In this document: positions 43,687 through 52,960 of the stretch, piece by piece
Layout of the letters: each line of letters starts with the position of its first letter
Numbering within the stretch: the first letter of the stretch is position 1
NCBI RefSeq assembly: GCF_022376295.1
Contig: NZ_CP060140.1
Coordinates: 3,848,356 to 3,912,355, forward strand
Source of the DNA: Nodularia sphaerocarpa UHCC 0038
Lineage (GTDB): Bacteria > Cyanobacteriota > Cyanobacteriia > Cyanobacteriales > Nostocaceae
Length of the DNA: 64,000 nt
Direction: 5' to 3'
The notes under the pieces: model-generated
What the model was told of the DNA's origin: nothing
Seen by the model: only the letters and a program-made list of their open reading frames with translations
Databases searched by the model: none
Program-made: the position numbers and the translations under genes

Positions 43687-44529
43687 TTACTGCCCCAGTT
43701 CTCTAATATTGTTCATGACTTGTTGATATAAGTCATTGCTATTTTGTGCTTTAAAAATGCCTGCGGCTCTTTCCAAGTCCTTGAGCGCACCCTCTTTGTC
43801 TCCCTGAGCTGCACGGGCATTTCCCCGGTTATTGTAGGCGGGGCCAAAATCGGCATTGAGGCGAATGGCTTGATTGTAATCGGCGATCGCACCCTGTCGA
43901 TCGCCTTGAGCCGCGCGGGCATTTCCGCGATTATTGTAAGCAATGGCAGAGCGAGAATCGAGGCTGATGGCTTGGTTGAAGTCATCTAGCGCCCCGTTAT
44001 TGTCTTTTTGGGCGGCGCGAGCATTTCCGCGATTATTATAGGCTTGGGCATAGCGGGGAGAGAGGCGAATGGCTTCATTATAGTCAGCGATCGCCCGTTG
44101 GTTCTCTCCGAGAGAAGCCAGAGCATTACCTCGACTATTGTAGGCTTCGGCATCATTAGGAGAAAGATTAATAGCTTGATTATAATCAGCGATCGCTTTT
44201 TGCTTCTCCCCAGCATCAAAGTAAGCTAGTCCCCGGCTGTTATAGGCCTGAGCATAATTCAGATCGACATCAATCACTTTCGTATAAGTAGCGATCGCCC
44301 CTTGCAAATCACCTTTGAGGTGCTGATTCTTCCCTTGAACATAGAGATTACCTGCTGGGGATGTTTGCGCTATCCGACTATTAGGAGGACTAACGCCTAT
44401 TTCTGTTACCAAAACATCTTTGTTCTGACTACAAGAAATGCTGGTAATTGTACACAATGTTGTAACCACAGCTATAGTCAATCGTCTTTTAACCTTCTCC
44501 TGCTCTTGCTCAAATAACCACAGTTTCAT
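43687..44529 (-). CDS. TPR-repeat protein, probable lipoprotein
   Basis: 280 residues. An N-terminal hydrophobic stretch (about 18-32) ends in ITSISC, a possible but imperfect lipobox. About six TPR units follow from residue 60, with the AYNNRGNARAAQGD...ALKDLERA pattern (for example AIADYNQAIRLNADFGPAYNN). TPRs mediate protein interaction; no catalytic domain is present. A start a few codons downstream is possible. It is the usual Sel1/TPR type widespread in cyanobacteria; its partner is unknown. Confidence 0.85.
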   Translation of the reverse strand: MKLWLFEQEQEKVKRRLTIAVVTTLCTITSISCSQNKDVLVTEIGVSPPNSRIAQTSPAGNLYVQGKNQHLKGDLQGAIATYTKVIDVDLNYAQAYNSRGLAYFDAGEKQKAIADYNQAINLSPNDAEAYNSRGNALASLGENQRAIADYNEAIRLSPRYAQAYNNRGNARAAQKDNNGALDDFNQAISLDSRSAIAYNNRGNARAAQGDRQGAIADYNQAIRLNADFGPAYNNRGNARAAQGDKEGALKDLERAAGIFKAQNSNDLYQQVMNNIRELGQ

Positions 44530-45040
44530 AAATTACCCTAAATCGTCATTACACCTGGATTACAATTAGCACTCAATTGATGTTAAATTACCTTTACATA
44601 GTTAATTAGGTATTAATCATCAGCATATTTATCCAGTATAAATTATGGATTTTTTATGTAAATTCTATTTTAGACAACTACATGGGCTTTTTATGTTTTT
44701 CCTGATACTTTATGCACAATTAACCTTTTAAATCGAAAATTTAATAGGACTTACGCACAAGTTAAGAAAGAATGAACCACGTAAAGCCTTCGGCATAGCT
44801 TCGCTTATGGCGCTAGCCTCTCCCTTTGGGAAAAGGAGCGAAGAACACGTAAAGCCTTCGGCATAGCTTCGCTTACCGCGAAGCGTCTCCCCTTCTCCCA
44901 AAGGGAGAGGCTAGCGCCAAGGGAGAAGACAAGAGGGTTTGAGAGAGATTTTGCGTAAGTCCTGTTTAATTAACATTAAATTTTCTCAACAAGATTTGCT
45001 CAACCTAAATATTAGATTTAACTATTGAGCAGCTTTATGA
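44530..45040. other. Spacer holding a family C MITE-like element
   Basis: 511 bp between two minus-strand genes. The first 200 bp are A/T-rich, likely the promoter of the TPR gene; 44746-44963 is the repeat element. No gene is supported. Confidence 0.6.
44746..44963. mobile_element. MITE-like element, family C (218 bp)
   Basis: Perfect 12-bp inverted ends AGGACTTACGCA and TGCGTAAGTCCT. Inside are two copies of CGTAAAGCCTTCGGCATAGC and a hairpin built on CTCTCCCTTTGGGA/CTCCCAAAGGGAGAG. Non-coding. Confidence 0.8.
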
Positions 45041-45955
45041 CTACGGCTCGTCATTTTCTTGATTTTTAGTAGACAATCGCCAAGAAGTAGTTGTGTCAAT
45101 ATCTACAGATAATTGCTCCAAGTTTTGACCTAAATCTTTTTGTATTTTCTGAGTCAGTGTGATGGGAAAATCTAAACTCACCTCTTGCTTTTGTACCAGT
45201 CTGACTAATTCCGTAAATGGCACTTTTACAGTTTGGCGCTGATAACTACTTAACTTACAGACAGAAGTTTCCATCACATTTTGAGCCTGCATAGCTTTTT
45301 TTAAGCGTTCTTGCAGATGCTCAAATTCCGACTTTAACAACTGCCAACTTTCTGACAAATCTGTGTATCTAGCATCAAGTGCTGTTAAATCTTCTCTTTG
45401 GGGATCTGGGTTACTTACTACTTGTAATTCTAATAACTGCAAATGTACTTGAGCCAGATAAATACAATCTAAGTAAGCATATTCAATCTGTCCTTCAGTT
45501 AAAGGTCTTCTGCCCCAATCACTGCTTTGTTCCTGTTTGTCAATATAATTAAATCTGCACAGTGCCGTCGCTAAAGTTTTCAGTTGGTAGTTAGGTAATG
45601 GTAAAATATAGTAGGGTATTTTCTGAGCTATTTCTAAAGTGCAAGTGATATTTTTCGCTCTCTTATTACCCAGAAACTTTAAATCATAATTAGCATTGTG
45701 AAATACCTTCTCAATCTCAGGATTTACCATAATTTGCTCAATAAACTCAGCCACCACATCAGGCTGATTCAGCACATCTAAAAGATAAACGCGATCGCCA
45801 CTCATATCTGTAGGATCATCCAACACCTGAATCAGTGACAGTCGAGGATTACGAGATTTATAATCAGCCACTTCTGTATCGATCCACAAACTTTTGGCAT
45901 TGGTATATTCAGCGACTTTGGCACGAATATTACTAGCAGAATTTAAGTATGGCAT
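45041..45955 (-). CDS. RNase D-like 3'-5' exonuclease
   Basis: The start is set at the ATG at 45955 (MPYLNSAS); the frame continues 2 codons upstream. About 304 residues. A DEDDy exonuclease fold is visible: SLWIDTEVADY (Asp, Glu), VFHNANYDLKFLG (Asp), and IEYAYLDCIYLAQVH (Tyr and Asp). The C-terminal third is helical and has no clear HRDC domain, so it is shorter than E. coli RNase D. Likely acts in tRNA or small RNA 3' maturation. All catalytic residues look present. Confidence 0.85.
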   Translation of the reverse strand: MPYLNSASNIRAKVAEYTNAKSLWIDTEVADYKSRNPRLSLIQVLDDPTDMSGDRVYLLDVLNQPDVVAEFIEQIMVNPEIEKVFHNANYDLKFLGNKRAKNITCTLEIAQKIPYYILPLPNYQLKTLATALCRFNYIDKQEQSSDWGRRPLTEGQIEYAYLDCIYLAQVHLQLLELQVVSNPDPQREDLTALDARYTDLSESWQLLKSEFEHLQERLKKAMQAQNVMETSVCKLSSYQRQTVKVPFTELVRLVQKQEVSLDFPITLTQKIQKDLGQNLEQLSVDIDTTTSWRLSTKNQENDEP

Positions 45956-46060
45956 AAGCAAATCTTTCCTGATGGTTGAGTAAGATAAAGTTAATCACAG
46001 TTTTCCAAAATAACATTTTGCATATCCACGCTGATACCTTTAGCGGTTGATATACATAAT

Positions 46061-47596
46061 ATGAAAAAAGATTATCTCATCTTAGGTAGTGGCTTGTCAG
46101 CATTAGTATTTGGCTCACTGATGGCTAAATCTGGTCATAAAGTTCAAATCTTAGAGGCTCATGAGCATCCGGGAGGATTTGGACACACCTTTACGATGGC
46201 AAAAAAATATAAATTCAATGCCCAATTACATTATGTTTGGGATTGTGGCGAAGGACATACTGTAAATCGTGTCCTGAAAAAACTCAACTTAGATCAAGAA
46301 GTCACCTTTACTCGATATGATCCTAACGGTTTTGATCACATGAGAATGCCGGGTTACTCATTAAATATTCCCTCAGAACCCGCAGAATTAATCCGGCGGT
46401 TATCTGCTCTTTTTCCCCAAAATGCTGAACAGATAGGTAAATTTGTTTGGGAAGTGCAAAAAACCAGTCAGGGAATTAAGAAATTATCACCGCCAATGAT
46501 TCCGGCGGAAATATTCGCACATCTGGGCGAAGTATCCACTGCTGTCATGTATCTCAACAGTACACTGCAAGATGTATTCGACAAATTCAAGTTACCGCCA
46601 GCAGCACAAACCCTCTTAGCACTGCAATGGCCTGATTTTTTATTACCTCCAAATCAACTTTCTTTTTACGCTTGGGTAATTTTATTTACTGGATATCAAC
46701 AAGGTGCATTCTACCCCGAACAGCATTTTGATCATGTCATCAATTCATTAGTCAAGGTAATTGAGGATAATGGCGGCGAAATTCTGCTCAATCAAGAAGT
46801 CACTGATTTTCAAGTCAGCAACAAAACTGTAACTAAAGTTGAGGCGATTGATAGAATCACCCATCAAAAGCGTGAATTCACTGGCGAAAATATTATCTGC
46901 AATATAGACCCTCAAAAAGCGTCTCAGATGATGGGAGTAGAAAACTTTTCGAGCCAGGTACGCCAGAGGCTTAATTATGAATATTCCCCTTCAAATTTTA
47001 TGGCTTACTGCGTTGTCAAAGATATTGATTTGCGCGACTACGGATTTGGGAAATGGAATGTTTTTCATACTAGTCATGATAACTTGAATGAAGCATTTGC
47101 TCAGATGTATGAAAAAAATGATTTTTCTCATCCCAGTTTTGCCATTACAACACCTTCTTTAATCACAGAGCAGCCAGACTGTCCAGAAGACTGCCAAATT
47201 ATCGAGTTTTTGACTGTTGCTAATTATGATTACTTTAAACAACTTAAAGATAGTGATGTCAAAGCTTATAGACACAAAAAAGCGGAGATTTTAGATGCGA
47301 TTTTAGATGTGGTTGAAAAAAACTATGTTCCGAATATTAGAAACCATCTTGTCTTTAAAATCACTGGAAGTCCTACAACTAATGAAAGATATTGTTGGTG
47401 TCCTAAAGGAAATTCCTATGGTTCTAATCTCACACCTCGCAATATGGGTATTGGTAGGCTCAATTACAAGACATCTTTGAAAAATTTCTATTTTTGTAAT
47501 GCTTCATCTGGTTATCCAGGTTTTGCTCCAACATTTTGGACTGGAGCAAGTTTATATCAAAGATTATCGGGAGATGTAATTTTGCCAAAAGGCTAA
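46061..47596 (+). CDS. FAD-dependent phytoene desaturase/CrtO-CRTISO-like oxidoreductase
   Basis: 511 residues. The N-terminal dinucleotide fold is YLILGSGLSALVFGSLMAKSG...ILEAHEHPGGFGHT. The C-terminal GYPGFAPTFWTGASLYQRL fits the carotenoid-isomerase/retinol saturase-type branch. The family oxidises, isomerises or saturates polyene chains in carotenoid metabolism, at the membrane. No further carotenoid gene is adjacent, so the substrate is unassigned. The downstream spacer has STRR-type repeats. Confidence 0.82.
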   Translation: MKKDYLILGSGLSALVFGSLMAKSGHKVQILEAHEHPGGFGHTFTMAKKYKFNAQLHYVWDCGEGHTVNRVLKKLNLDQEVTFTRYDPNGFDHMRMPGYSLNIPSEPAELIRRLSALFPQNAEQIGKFVWEVQKTSQGIKKLSPPMIPAEIFAHLGEVSTAVMYLNSTLQDVFDKFKLPPAAQTLLALQWPDFLLPPNQLSFYAWVILFTGYQQGAFYPEQHFDHVINSLVKVIEDNGGEILLNQEVTDFQVSNKTVTKVEAIDRITHQKREFTGENIICNIDPQKASQMMGVENFSSQVRQRLNYEYSPSNFMAYCVVKDIDLRDYGFGKWNVFHTSHDNLNEAFAQMYEKNDFSHPSFAITTPSLITEQPDCPEDCQIIEFLTVANYDYFKQLKDSDVKAYRHKKAEILDAILDVVEKNYVPNIRNHLVFKITGSPTTNERYCWCPKGNSYGSNLTPRNMGIGRLNYKTSLKNFYFCNASSGYPGFAPTFWTGASLYQRLSGDVILPKG

Positions 47597-48104
47597 TACA
47601 TAAATTTGCAGGTGAGTTTAGGATTTTAAAAGATATTTATCCACAGATGTAGACACAAAGTGGCTTGCCGTAGGCTACACAGATGAACACAGATAAATAT
47701 AGATAAATATAGATAAATACAGTTCGTTTCTTTTTGATTGCTGTAGCTTAAGAGGATGTTTGAGAAGTTTTGGGCGAATATAATTCGCTACTACACAAGC
47801 AAAGTCCACCTGCGTGGACTAATGAAAAATTAACCCGCGCAGGCGGGTTTCGTCCCTGTAGCCGCGACTTCTAGTCGCCAAGTTAGTCATAAATTAGACT
47901 TTTCAAACAACCTCTAAGGAAGCTATAAAGCTTTATTTTTCAATTACAGCAGTTTTCATGTATTTCTTTCTTTGCGCCAATGCGTGTTAGCGTAGCGGGG
48001 CGTAGCCCGATATAAAGATGTGGTTCATTTAGTTGAAAATCGCTGTAACAAGTGCCAAATATGCAGTAATTTTTCAAATCATTCCTTTAGTTTGGTAATG
48101 AAAT
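47597..48104. other. Spacer with two repeat types
   Basis: 508 bp. ACAGAT direct repeats are at 47641-47723 and a family B MITE-like element is at 47751-47915. The end carries a 'GCGTTAGCGTAGCGGGGCG' repeat. No gene is supported. Confidence 0.6.
47751..47915 (+). mobile_element. MITE-like element, family B (copy 2, 165 bp)
   Basis: Inverted ends AGAGGATGTTTGAGAAGT and ACTTTTCAAACAACCTCT. It contains ATTCGCTACTACAC and the hairpin CCCGCGCAGGCGGG, shared with the copies at 8115 and 58378. Confidence 0.75.
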
Positions 48105-49325
48105 ATGAAAATAGCGATTATTGGGGGCGGAGCTAGCGGTATAGTGACGGCATACTTGCTAAATAAAAATGGTCATGAAGTCACTATTTTAGAAAAAGAA
48201 GCGATTTTAGGTGGACATATTCGGACATTAAATAAAAACGTTACACCCAATCAATCAGAGTGTGATAAAATTTTAGAATGTGGTGTGCTGGAATTTCCCC
48301 GTGCATTTCACAACTTTCTCAAATTAATGCAAGAACTAGAAATTGAGTTAGAACCAGTTAATATTGGTTCAGCATTGTTTTTGCAAGATGGTCGTCATTT
48401 GCTCTCAGCATTAATGATCGAAAAGAATTTCACAGGAATACAGCGCTTAATTGCATATTTTAAACTCAATACTCTCTATGGGGCGGCTGCTAAATTATGG
48501 TTACAAACCCATTTTATCCCCAAGCAAAATCTAGTAAATCAGCCAATTTGCCAATATTTGCCCCACCAATGTCTCCGAAATGATTGGCTAAAACTTTTGG
48601 TGATGTATAGTTATTCTATGCCCTTTGAGTTAATTGATAACTGCCCGGTAGAACTGGTAATTCCTACACTGCGAGACTATATATTTGTCAAATGGGTGAG
48701 GATAAAAGGCGGAGTATATTCCTATATTGAGAAAATCTTAGAACGCTTTCAGGGTAAAATTTGGCTGAATGTTAAAATCGCCGGAATTATTAGACAAAAA
48801 AATGCCGTTCAAATCAGGTTATCGGATGGTGTGACGCATCTTTTCGACAAAGTGGTTTTAGCCACACCACCAGATCAGGTGATGAAATTATTATCTGATC
48901 CCACAAATGAGGAAATTAAAAGGTTTTCAGCATGGCAAAAAAACCAGGCGAAAACAGTTATACATACAGACACTTCAATATATACCAAACACGGCATCAA
49001 ACAAGGTGCAGAATTTGGTTTTTTCCAAACAAAACAAGGCTGGGGATATAATGCTTACCTTAACCAGTTGTGCGGAATATCATCACCTCCTGAATACAGC
49101 TTGGCTTTTAACTTAGATAATGTCATCGCTAAAGATAAAATTCTGCACATACAGGAACACCACACACCCCTGTACACAGTCGATTCCTTTAAATACAGAA
49201 ACGAAATTATCATCAGCAACGGCGAAAACAATACCTACCATGCGGGAGCTTACCTTGGAGACGGATTACATGAAGGAGCTATCACATCTGCAATGCGAGT
49301 TTCAGAATTAATTCGTAATTCATAA
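48105..49325 (+). CDS. FAD-dependent amine-oxidase-fold oxidoreductase
   Basis: 406 residues. N-terminal dinucleotide fold IAIIGGGASGIVTAYLLNKNGH...LEKEAILGGHIRT, and a C-terminal YHAGAYLGDGLHEGAITSAMRV, which closes the FAD site in this fold. The middle (KVVLATPPDQVMKLL) is typical of the NAD(P)-binding/amine-oxidase family, which includes uncharacterised cyanobacterial members linked to lipid or carotenoid metabolism. It may be related to the oxidoreductase upstream by pathway, but is separated from it by repeats. Confidence 0.8.
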   Translation: MKIAIIGGGASGIVTAYLLNKNGHEVTILEKEAILGGHIRTLNKNVTPNQSECDKILECGVLEFPRAFHNFLKLMQELEIELEPVNIGSALFLQDGRHLLSALMIEKNFTGIQRLIAYFKLNTLYGAAAKLWLQTHFIPKQNLVNQPICQYLPHQCLRNDWLKLLVMYSYSMPFELIDNCPVELVIPTLRDYIFVKWVRIKGGVYSYIEKILERFQGKIWLNVKIAGIIRQKNAVQIRLSDGVTHLFDKVVLATPPDQVMKLLSDPTNEEIKRFSAWQKNQAKTVIHTDTSIYTKHGIKQGAEFGFFQTKQGWGYNAYLNQLCGISSPPEYSLAFNLDNVIAKDKILHIQEHHTPLYTVDSFKYRNEIIISNGENNTYHAGAYLGDGLHEGAITSAMRVSELIRNS

Positions 49326-49684
49326 TCTGGCGTTGCTGAACTAAAGTATGAACAGGATTTGTGATCATGTCAAAACCCCTGTAGAGACGTTCCATGGAAC
49401 GTCTCTACATTTAAATTTATACTTGGTTTCAGCAACGCCCATAATCTCAACGATTACTCTCTGCGTCTCTGCGTCTCTGCGTGAACAAAATTTATATTGC
49501 TTCTGACTTACCTAAAGAAGGTACGGAAAAACTCAAAAATCATCTAAAATCTGTTTTGGAAAATCTATGAGCAAGCCGACGGCACAATCAGCAGTCGGCA
49601 TGACATATTTTTGACTCATTTCCCACAGTTAAAACCGTGGTTTCCCGGTTGTTTATTTTTTGGAAATATTTTTTTGGAGGCAAT
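49326..49684. other. Spacer with family A MITE-like element
   Basis: 359 bp. 49329-49439 is the element; 49457-49482 is a TCTCTGCG repeat. The rest is the 3' flank of the convergent desaturase gene. No gene is supported. Confidence 0.6.
49329..49439 (+). mobile_element. MITE-like element, family A (copy 3)
   Basis: 111 bp with GGCGTTGCTGAA and TTCAGCAACGCC ends and the perfect central palindrome at 49381-49408. Confidence 0.85.
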
Positions 49685-50542
49685 CTATTTCAAGGTGGCG
49701 CTATGAGGGGGAACAGAAACCACCTTTTTGGCTAAACCGAGAGTCTGCAAGAGTTTAATACTCCACCAAGTTATATCAATTTCCCACCAAGACAACCCAG
49801 ATTTGGCCATGTGGGGATAAGTGTGATGGTTATTGTGCCAACCTTCTCCGTAAGTGACTAGTGATACCCACCAAAGATTACGTGCGCCATCATCGGCATC
49901 AAAGGTACGATAACCCCACAGGTGTGATGCTGAGTTGACAAACCAAGTGGAATGCCACAGTAAGACTGACCTAACAAATGTGCCATAAATCACAAAAGAC
50001 CAACCGCCTAAGACATACAGCAGCAACCCTAAGGGAATTTGCAAGAGCAGGAAGTAGCGATCTAGCCAACGATAGAAAGGTTGTCGTGCTAAATCAGGGG
50101 CATATTTTTGATAAATTTCATAATCAAAAAATTCAGCCCGTGGGTAAACAATCCACAGCATATGGCTCCACCAAAATCCTCGCTGGGCGGAGTATGGATC
50201 TAGATTGATATCTTCTGTGTGGGCGTGATGCTGGCGGTGTCCACCTACCCAGAAAATCGGCCCTCCTTGTAAAGCTAGCGCTCCAATTGTGGCGATCGCA
50301 TATTCTAACCACTTAGGTACTTGAAAGCTTTTATGGCTCAACAGTCGATGATATCCTAGACAAATGCCGATACTCCCGAATAACCAGTGGAGAAACACCA
50401 GTAAACCTAGTGCGGGCCAAGAGAAAAACCAAGGAGCTAAGAGAGCTAAGGCATGAAATGCAGCAAAAAATGCCACGTTCACCCACCTAATACGAGGTGG
50501 ATCTCCTATCTCAGGAGTGAACGCCAGAAACTTCGCAGTCAT
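49685..50542 (-). CDS. desC: Acyl-lipid/stearoyl delta-9-type fatty acid desaturase
   Basis: The start is the ATG at 50542 (MTAKFLAF) with AGGA upstream; the frame also runs 26 codons earlier. About 285 residues with four or more membrane helices. The three His boxes are intact: HRLLSH, HRQHH (in GGHRQHHAH) and HNNHH. This class introduces a double bond at position 9 of membrane fatty acids, with ferredoxin as electron donor in cyanobacteria. Divergent from the TetR-type regulator across a spacer with two palindromic sites. Confidence 0.92.
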   Translation of the reverse strand: MTAKFLAFTPEIGDPPRIRWVNVAFFAAFHALALLAPWFFSWPALGLLVFLHWLFGSIGICLGYHRLLSHKSFQVPKWLEYAIATIGALALQGGPIFWVGGHRQHHAHTEDINLDPYSAQRGFWWSHMLWIVYPRAEFFDYEIYQKYAPDLARQPFYRWLDRYFLLLQIPLGLLLYVLGGWSFVIYGTFVRSVLLWHSTWFVNSASHLWGYRTFDADDGARNLWWVSLVTYGEGWHNNHHTYPHMAKSGLSWWEIDITWWSIKLLQTLGLAKKVVSVPPHSATLK

Positions 50543-50643
50543 AAAAATTCCTGTTGATGGATGATGAAGCGATTTGCTATTTCTTGGTGCAACCCCAGCA
50601 GGATTTTGCCCACTCTGCACAGCAGTTAGTTACAGTAAAGAAA

Positions 50644-50660
50644 AGCAAGTATCACTTACA
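50644..50660. promoter_or_regulatory. Operator-like palindrome 1 between desC and the TetR-type gene
   Basis: AGCAAGT-ATC-ACTTACA, an imperfect copy of the perfect site at 50691-50707. It lies in the desC promoter region. Confidence 0.5.
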
Positions 50661-50690
50661 TTTGTTATGCTAACAGACCTGTAACTTTCA

Positions 50691-50707
50691 TGCAAGTACC
50701 ACTTGCA
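50691..50707. promoter_or_regulatory. Operator-like palindrome 2 (TGCAAGT-N3-ACTTGCA)
   Basis: A perfect 7-3-7 inverted repeat, 10 bp upstream of the start of the TetR-type gene. Size and symmetry fit a TetR-dimer operator. Confidence 0.6.
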
Positions 50708-50716
50708 TTATTCCTT

Positions 50717-51934
50717 ATGACATATCAACCCATTTCAGCACGTCAACGTCTGATTCAATCAGCACTGGAATTATTTACAGCTCAGGGAGTCAGCGCCACT
50801 ACAACCCGCCAAATCGCTGAAAAAGCCGAAGTCAACGAAGTGACGTTATTCCGAAATTTTGGGAACAAGCATGGGCTGTTATTGTCTGTGCTGGAAGAAT
50901 CCGCAGCTTTTAAGAATTTAGGGGAGTCGCTGGTACAAAGGGCTACTCCTCCCGGTGACATCTACCAAGCACTCAAAGATTATGCAAGTGACAGCTTATA
51001 TGCCTTAGAACGAATACCGGAGTTAGTTCGATCTGTGGTGGGTGAAGCTAACCAGTACCCGACGGAAAATCGCCGCGCTTTAGGACGTGGGTTAACTGAA
51101 GCTAACCGCTATGTAGCCCAGTATTTAGCCACTGTCATTCAGCAAGGAGATTTAAATACCTATCTCCCCGCCGAAAAATTAGCTAGTTTGCTCAATGGAA
51201 TGATTCTGGGGTATGCGGTAATTGAATTTACCAGTGAATTTAACGAGCTTTGGGTGGATCGGGATGATTTTTTGGAGAATTTAGTCGAGTTGTTTTTACA
51301 CGGTGCGATGTCATCTTCCCGAACACCAGTCACAGTTTGGGAAAATGTGCAGGAAGTGGCTGATTTACCTGTGGGTTTAGTTCACCAAATTTTGCAACAA
51401 GCTCGAAAGTTGGGAACACAAGATTATGCTTTGGCTTATGTGTTATTTGGTGCTGGCTTATCTGCGAGAGAAATTGTCAGTTTGCAGCAAAACCACCAAA
51501 TCTGTGATGCTTCGGGACACTTTCTTCAAATTACTGCGCCAGAATTTCGCCGCCAAGTCCCTGTTAATCAATGGATTCTGGGTAAACGCTATGGTTCTTA
51601 CAGTAATAACCCTTTAATCAAATGGCTGAAAAGTCGTAAAGATAGTCAACCTGCGATGTTTCTCAACCAAATGGGTGAAGCTATGACAGAATCAGATTTA
51701 TGGCAACATTGGCAAGTATGGACTGAGGGATTGTTAACGCCTCAAGGAGAACCGCCTGCGATCGCACAAACTCAACATACTTGGTGTGTAGAAATGTTGA
51801 TGCGGGGAATGAGTTGGGAAAATTTGACTATTCTTACAGGTTGCGATCGCACCCAACTACAATCCTATGCCAAAAGAGCCAAAGAAAAAGCCGCCCTAGA
51901 GCAAGCAACTCGTTTAGATCATAAGCCTACATAG
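50717..51934 (+). CDS. TetR/AcrR-type regulator fused to an integrase-like C-terminal domain
   Basis: The start is the ATG at 50717 (MTYQPIS), since the upstream ATG at 50690 would run through the palindrome. About 405 residues, twice the normal TetR length. The N-terminal HTH is SARQRLIQSALELFTAQGVSATTTRQIAEKA...VTLFRNFGNKHGLL. A TetR ligand domain extends to about residue 205. The rest resembles a degenerate tyrosine-recombinase core (LFGAGLSAREIVSLQ and HTWCVEMLMRGMSWENLTIL...SYAKRA). The usual Arg of HxxR is not seen. Confidence 0.82.
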   Translation: MTYQPISARQRLIQSALELFTAQGVSATTTRQIAEKAEVNEVTLFRNFGNKHGLLLSVLEESAAFKNLGESLVQRATPPGDIYQALKDYASDSLYALERIPELVRSVVGEANQYPTENRRALGRGLTEANRYVAQYLATVIQQGDLNTYLPAEKLASLLNGMILGYAVIEFTSEFNELWVDRDDFLENLVELFLHGAMSSSRTPVTVWENVQEVADLPVGLVHQILQQARKLGTQDYALAYVLFGAGLSAREIVSLQQNHQICDASGHFLQITAPEFRRQVPVNQWILGKRYGSYSNNPLIKWLKSRKDSQPAMFLNQMGEAMTESDLWQHWQVWTEGLLTPQGEPPAIAQTQHTWCVEMLMRGMSWENLTILTGCDRTQLQSYAKRAKEKAALEQATRLDHKPT

Positions 51935-52434
51935 TCTCACCCCCTACTGATTCATCTATCTATTAGCTCATATTTTGGGAATTTTTATTCCCCATTTGTG
52001 ATGTTTAGAACACTGCTATTTTAGCTATGAATATCTATAATCAATCTCACTACCAATCAAACCCCGTGCAACCGAGTGATTTATCTTGATATAATCAATA
52101 ATCTGGCTGAAATCAATTGATTCATATCTGGATCAACTCAACAATTCATATTGATCAGATCATCAGCACTATTGAATAGTAAATCTGTTGCATAGGGGTT
52201 GCACTTGCATATTAATCAGTTTATTCTCTGTAAATAAATAATCTAACCCTATAGTCTTTATTCAGCGAATTGAGGTATGCAAAGTCAAAAACAATACATA
52301 TATTCATCTCATTACCTCATATTTTCATTTGCTATTAAATTCACAGATTTAAAGTGCAATTAATACTTTCAATCTCTGGTGCATAAAGCATTCCACATAA
52401 TTGGACTCAGATAAAAATATCAGAACTTGCTGGC
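51935..52434. other. A/T-rich spacer before a HTH-like small gene
   Basis: 500 bp, with several short TTGAT/ATCAA motifs around 52105-52165 but no repeat family and no clear gene. It is probably the promoter region of the next gene. Confidence 0.4.
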
Positions 52435-52758
52435 ATGAAACTATCGAAGCTAGATCCACTTATCCCGCTCACGGAATTAAGAGAAAAACTGATGAAGTTA
52501 CCAAAAGACTATTCGCTTCATGAGGATGAGTTGATCGAGTTTCTCTCCCGACGAAGATGGCCTGATAGCAATCGCCGCATTGATCGGACAACTTTCTGGC
52601 GGTGGAGAAATGACAATAAAATAGAGCATCAAAAAGTATTTAGCAGATTAGATATTTTAAAACTCTGCCAAATTTGCGATCACTACCGATTAGATGGAAC
52701 TCGTAATGAATACCTGGCGAAATTTAACCATCAGAAAGAGTTGTCCATCAAAAAGTAA
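52435..52758 (+). CDS. Small HTH-like protein, unknown function
   Basis: 107 residues. DRTTFWRWRNDNKI, followed by FSRLDILKLCQICDHYRLDG, suggests a MerR-like or HTH DNA-binding module. The N-terminal half is helical (LIPLTELREKLMKLPKDYS). It ends in a basic tail (KKELSIKK). No family is firmly recognised. The gene is followed by a G/C-rich repeat region, and there is no close neighbour on the same strand. Confidence 0.5.
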   Translation: MKLSKLDPLIPLTELREKLMKLPKDYSLHEDELIEFLSRRRWPDSNRRIDRTTFWRWRNDNKIEHQKVFSRLDILKLCQICDHYRLDGTRNEYLAKFNHQKELSIKK

Positions 52759-52814
52759 ATATCTCTAAAAAACTTGAATTACCTCATAAATTGATAGTAA
52801 TTTGTCAAAATCTC

Positions 52815-52922
52815 CCCTCTCCTTACTTTCGCGTAGCGTCTCCCTTTGGGAGAAGGAGAGGGGTTGGGGGTGAGGTTCTTCCTTGGCTTCTTCTCCCACA
52901 GGGAGAGGCTAGCGCCAAGGCG
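52815..52922. repeat. G/C-rich palindromic repeat region
   Basis: Carries the CCCCTCTCCTTACT/GAGAGGGGTTGGGGGTGAGG type twice, and GGGAGAGGCTAGCGCCAAGG. Also seen at 44865-44930. Confidence 0.6.
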
Positions 52923-52960
52923 GTTCGTTGATTAAAATAAGATTTTAATATTTATTGATC

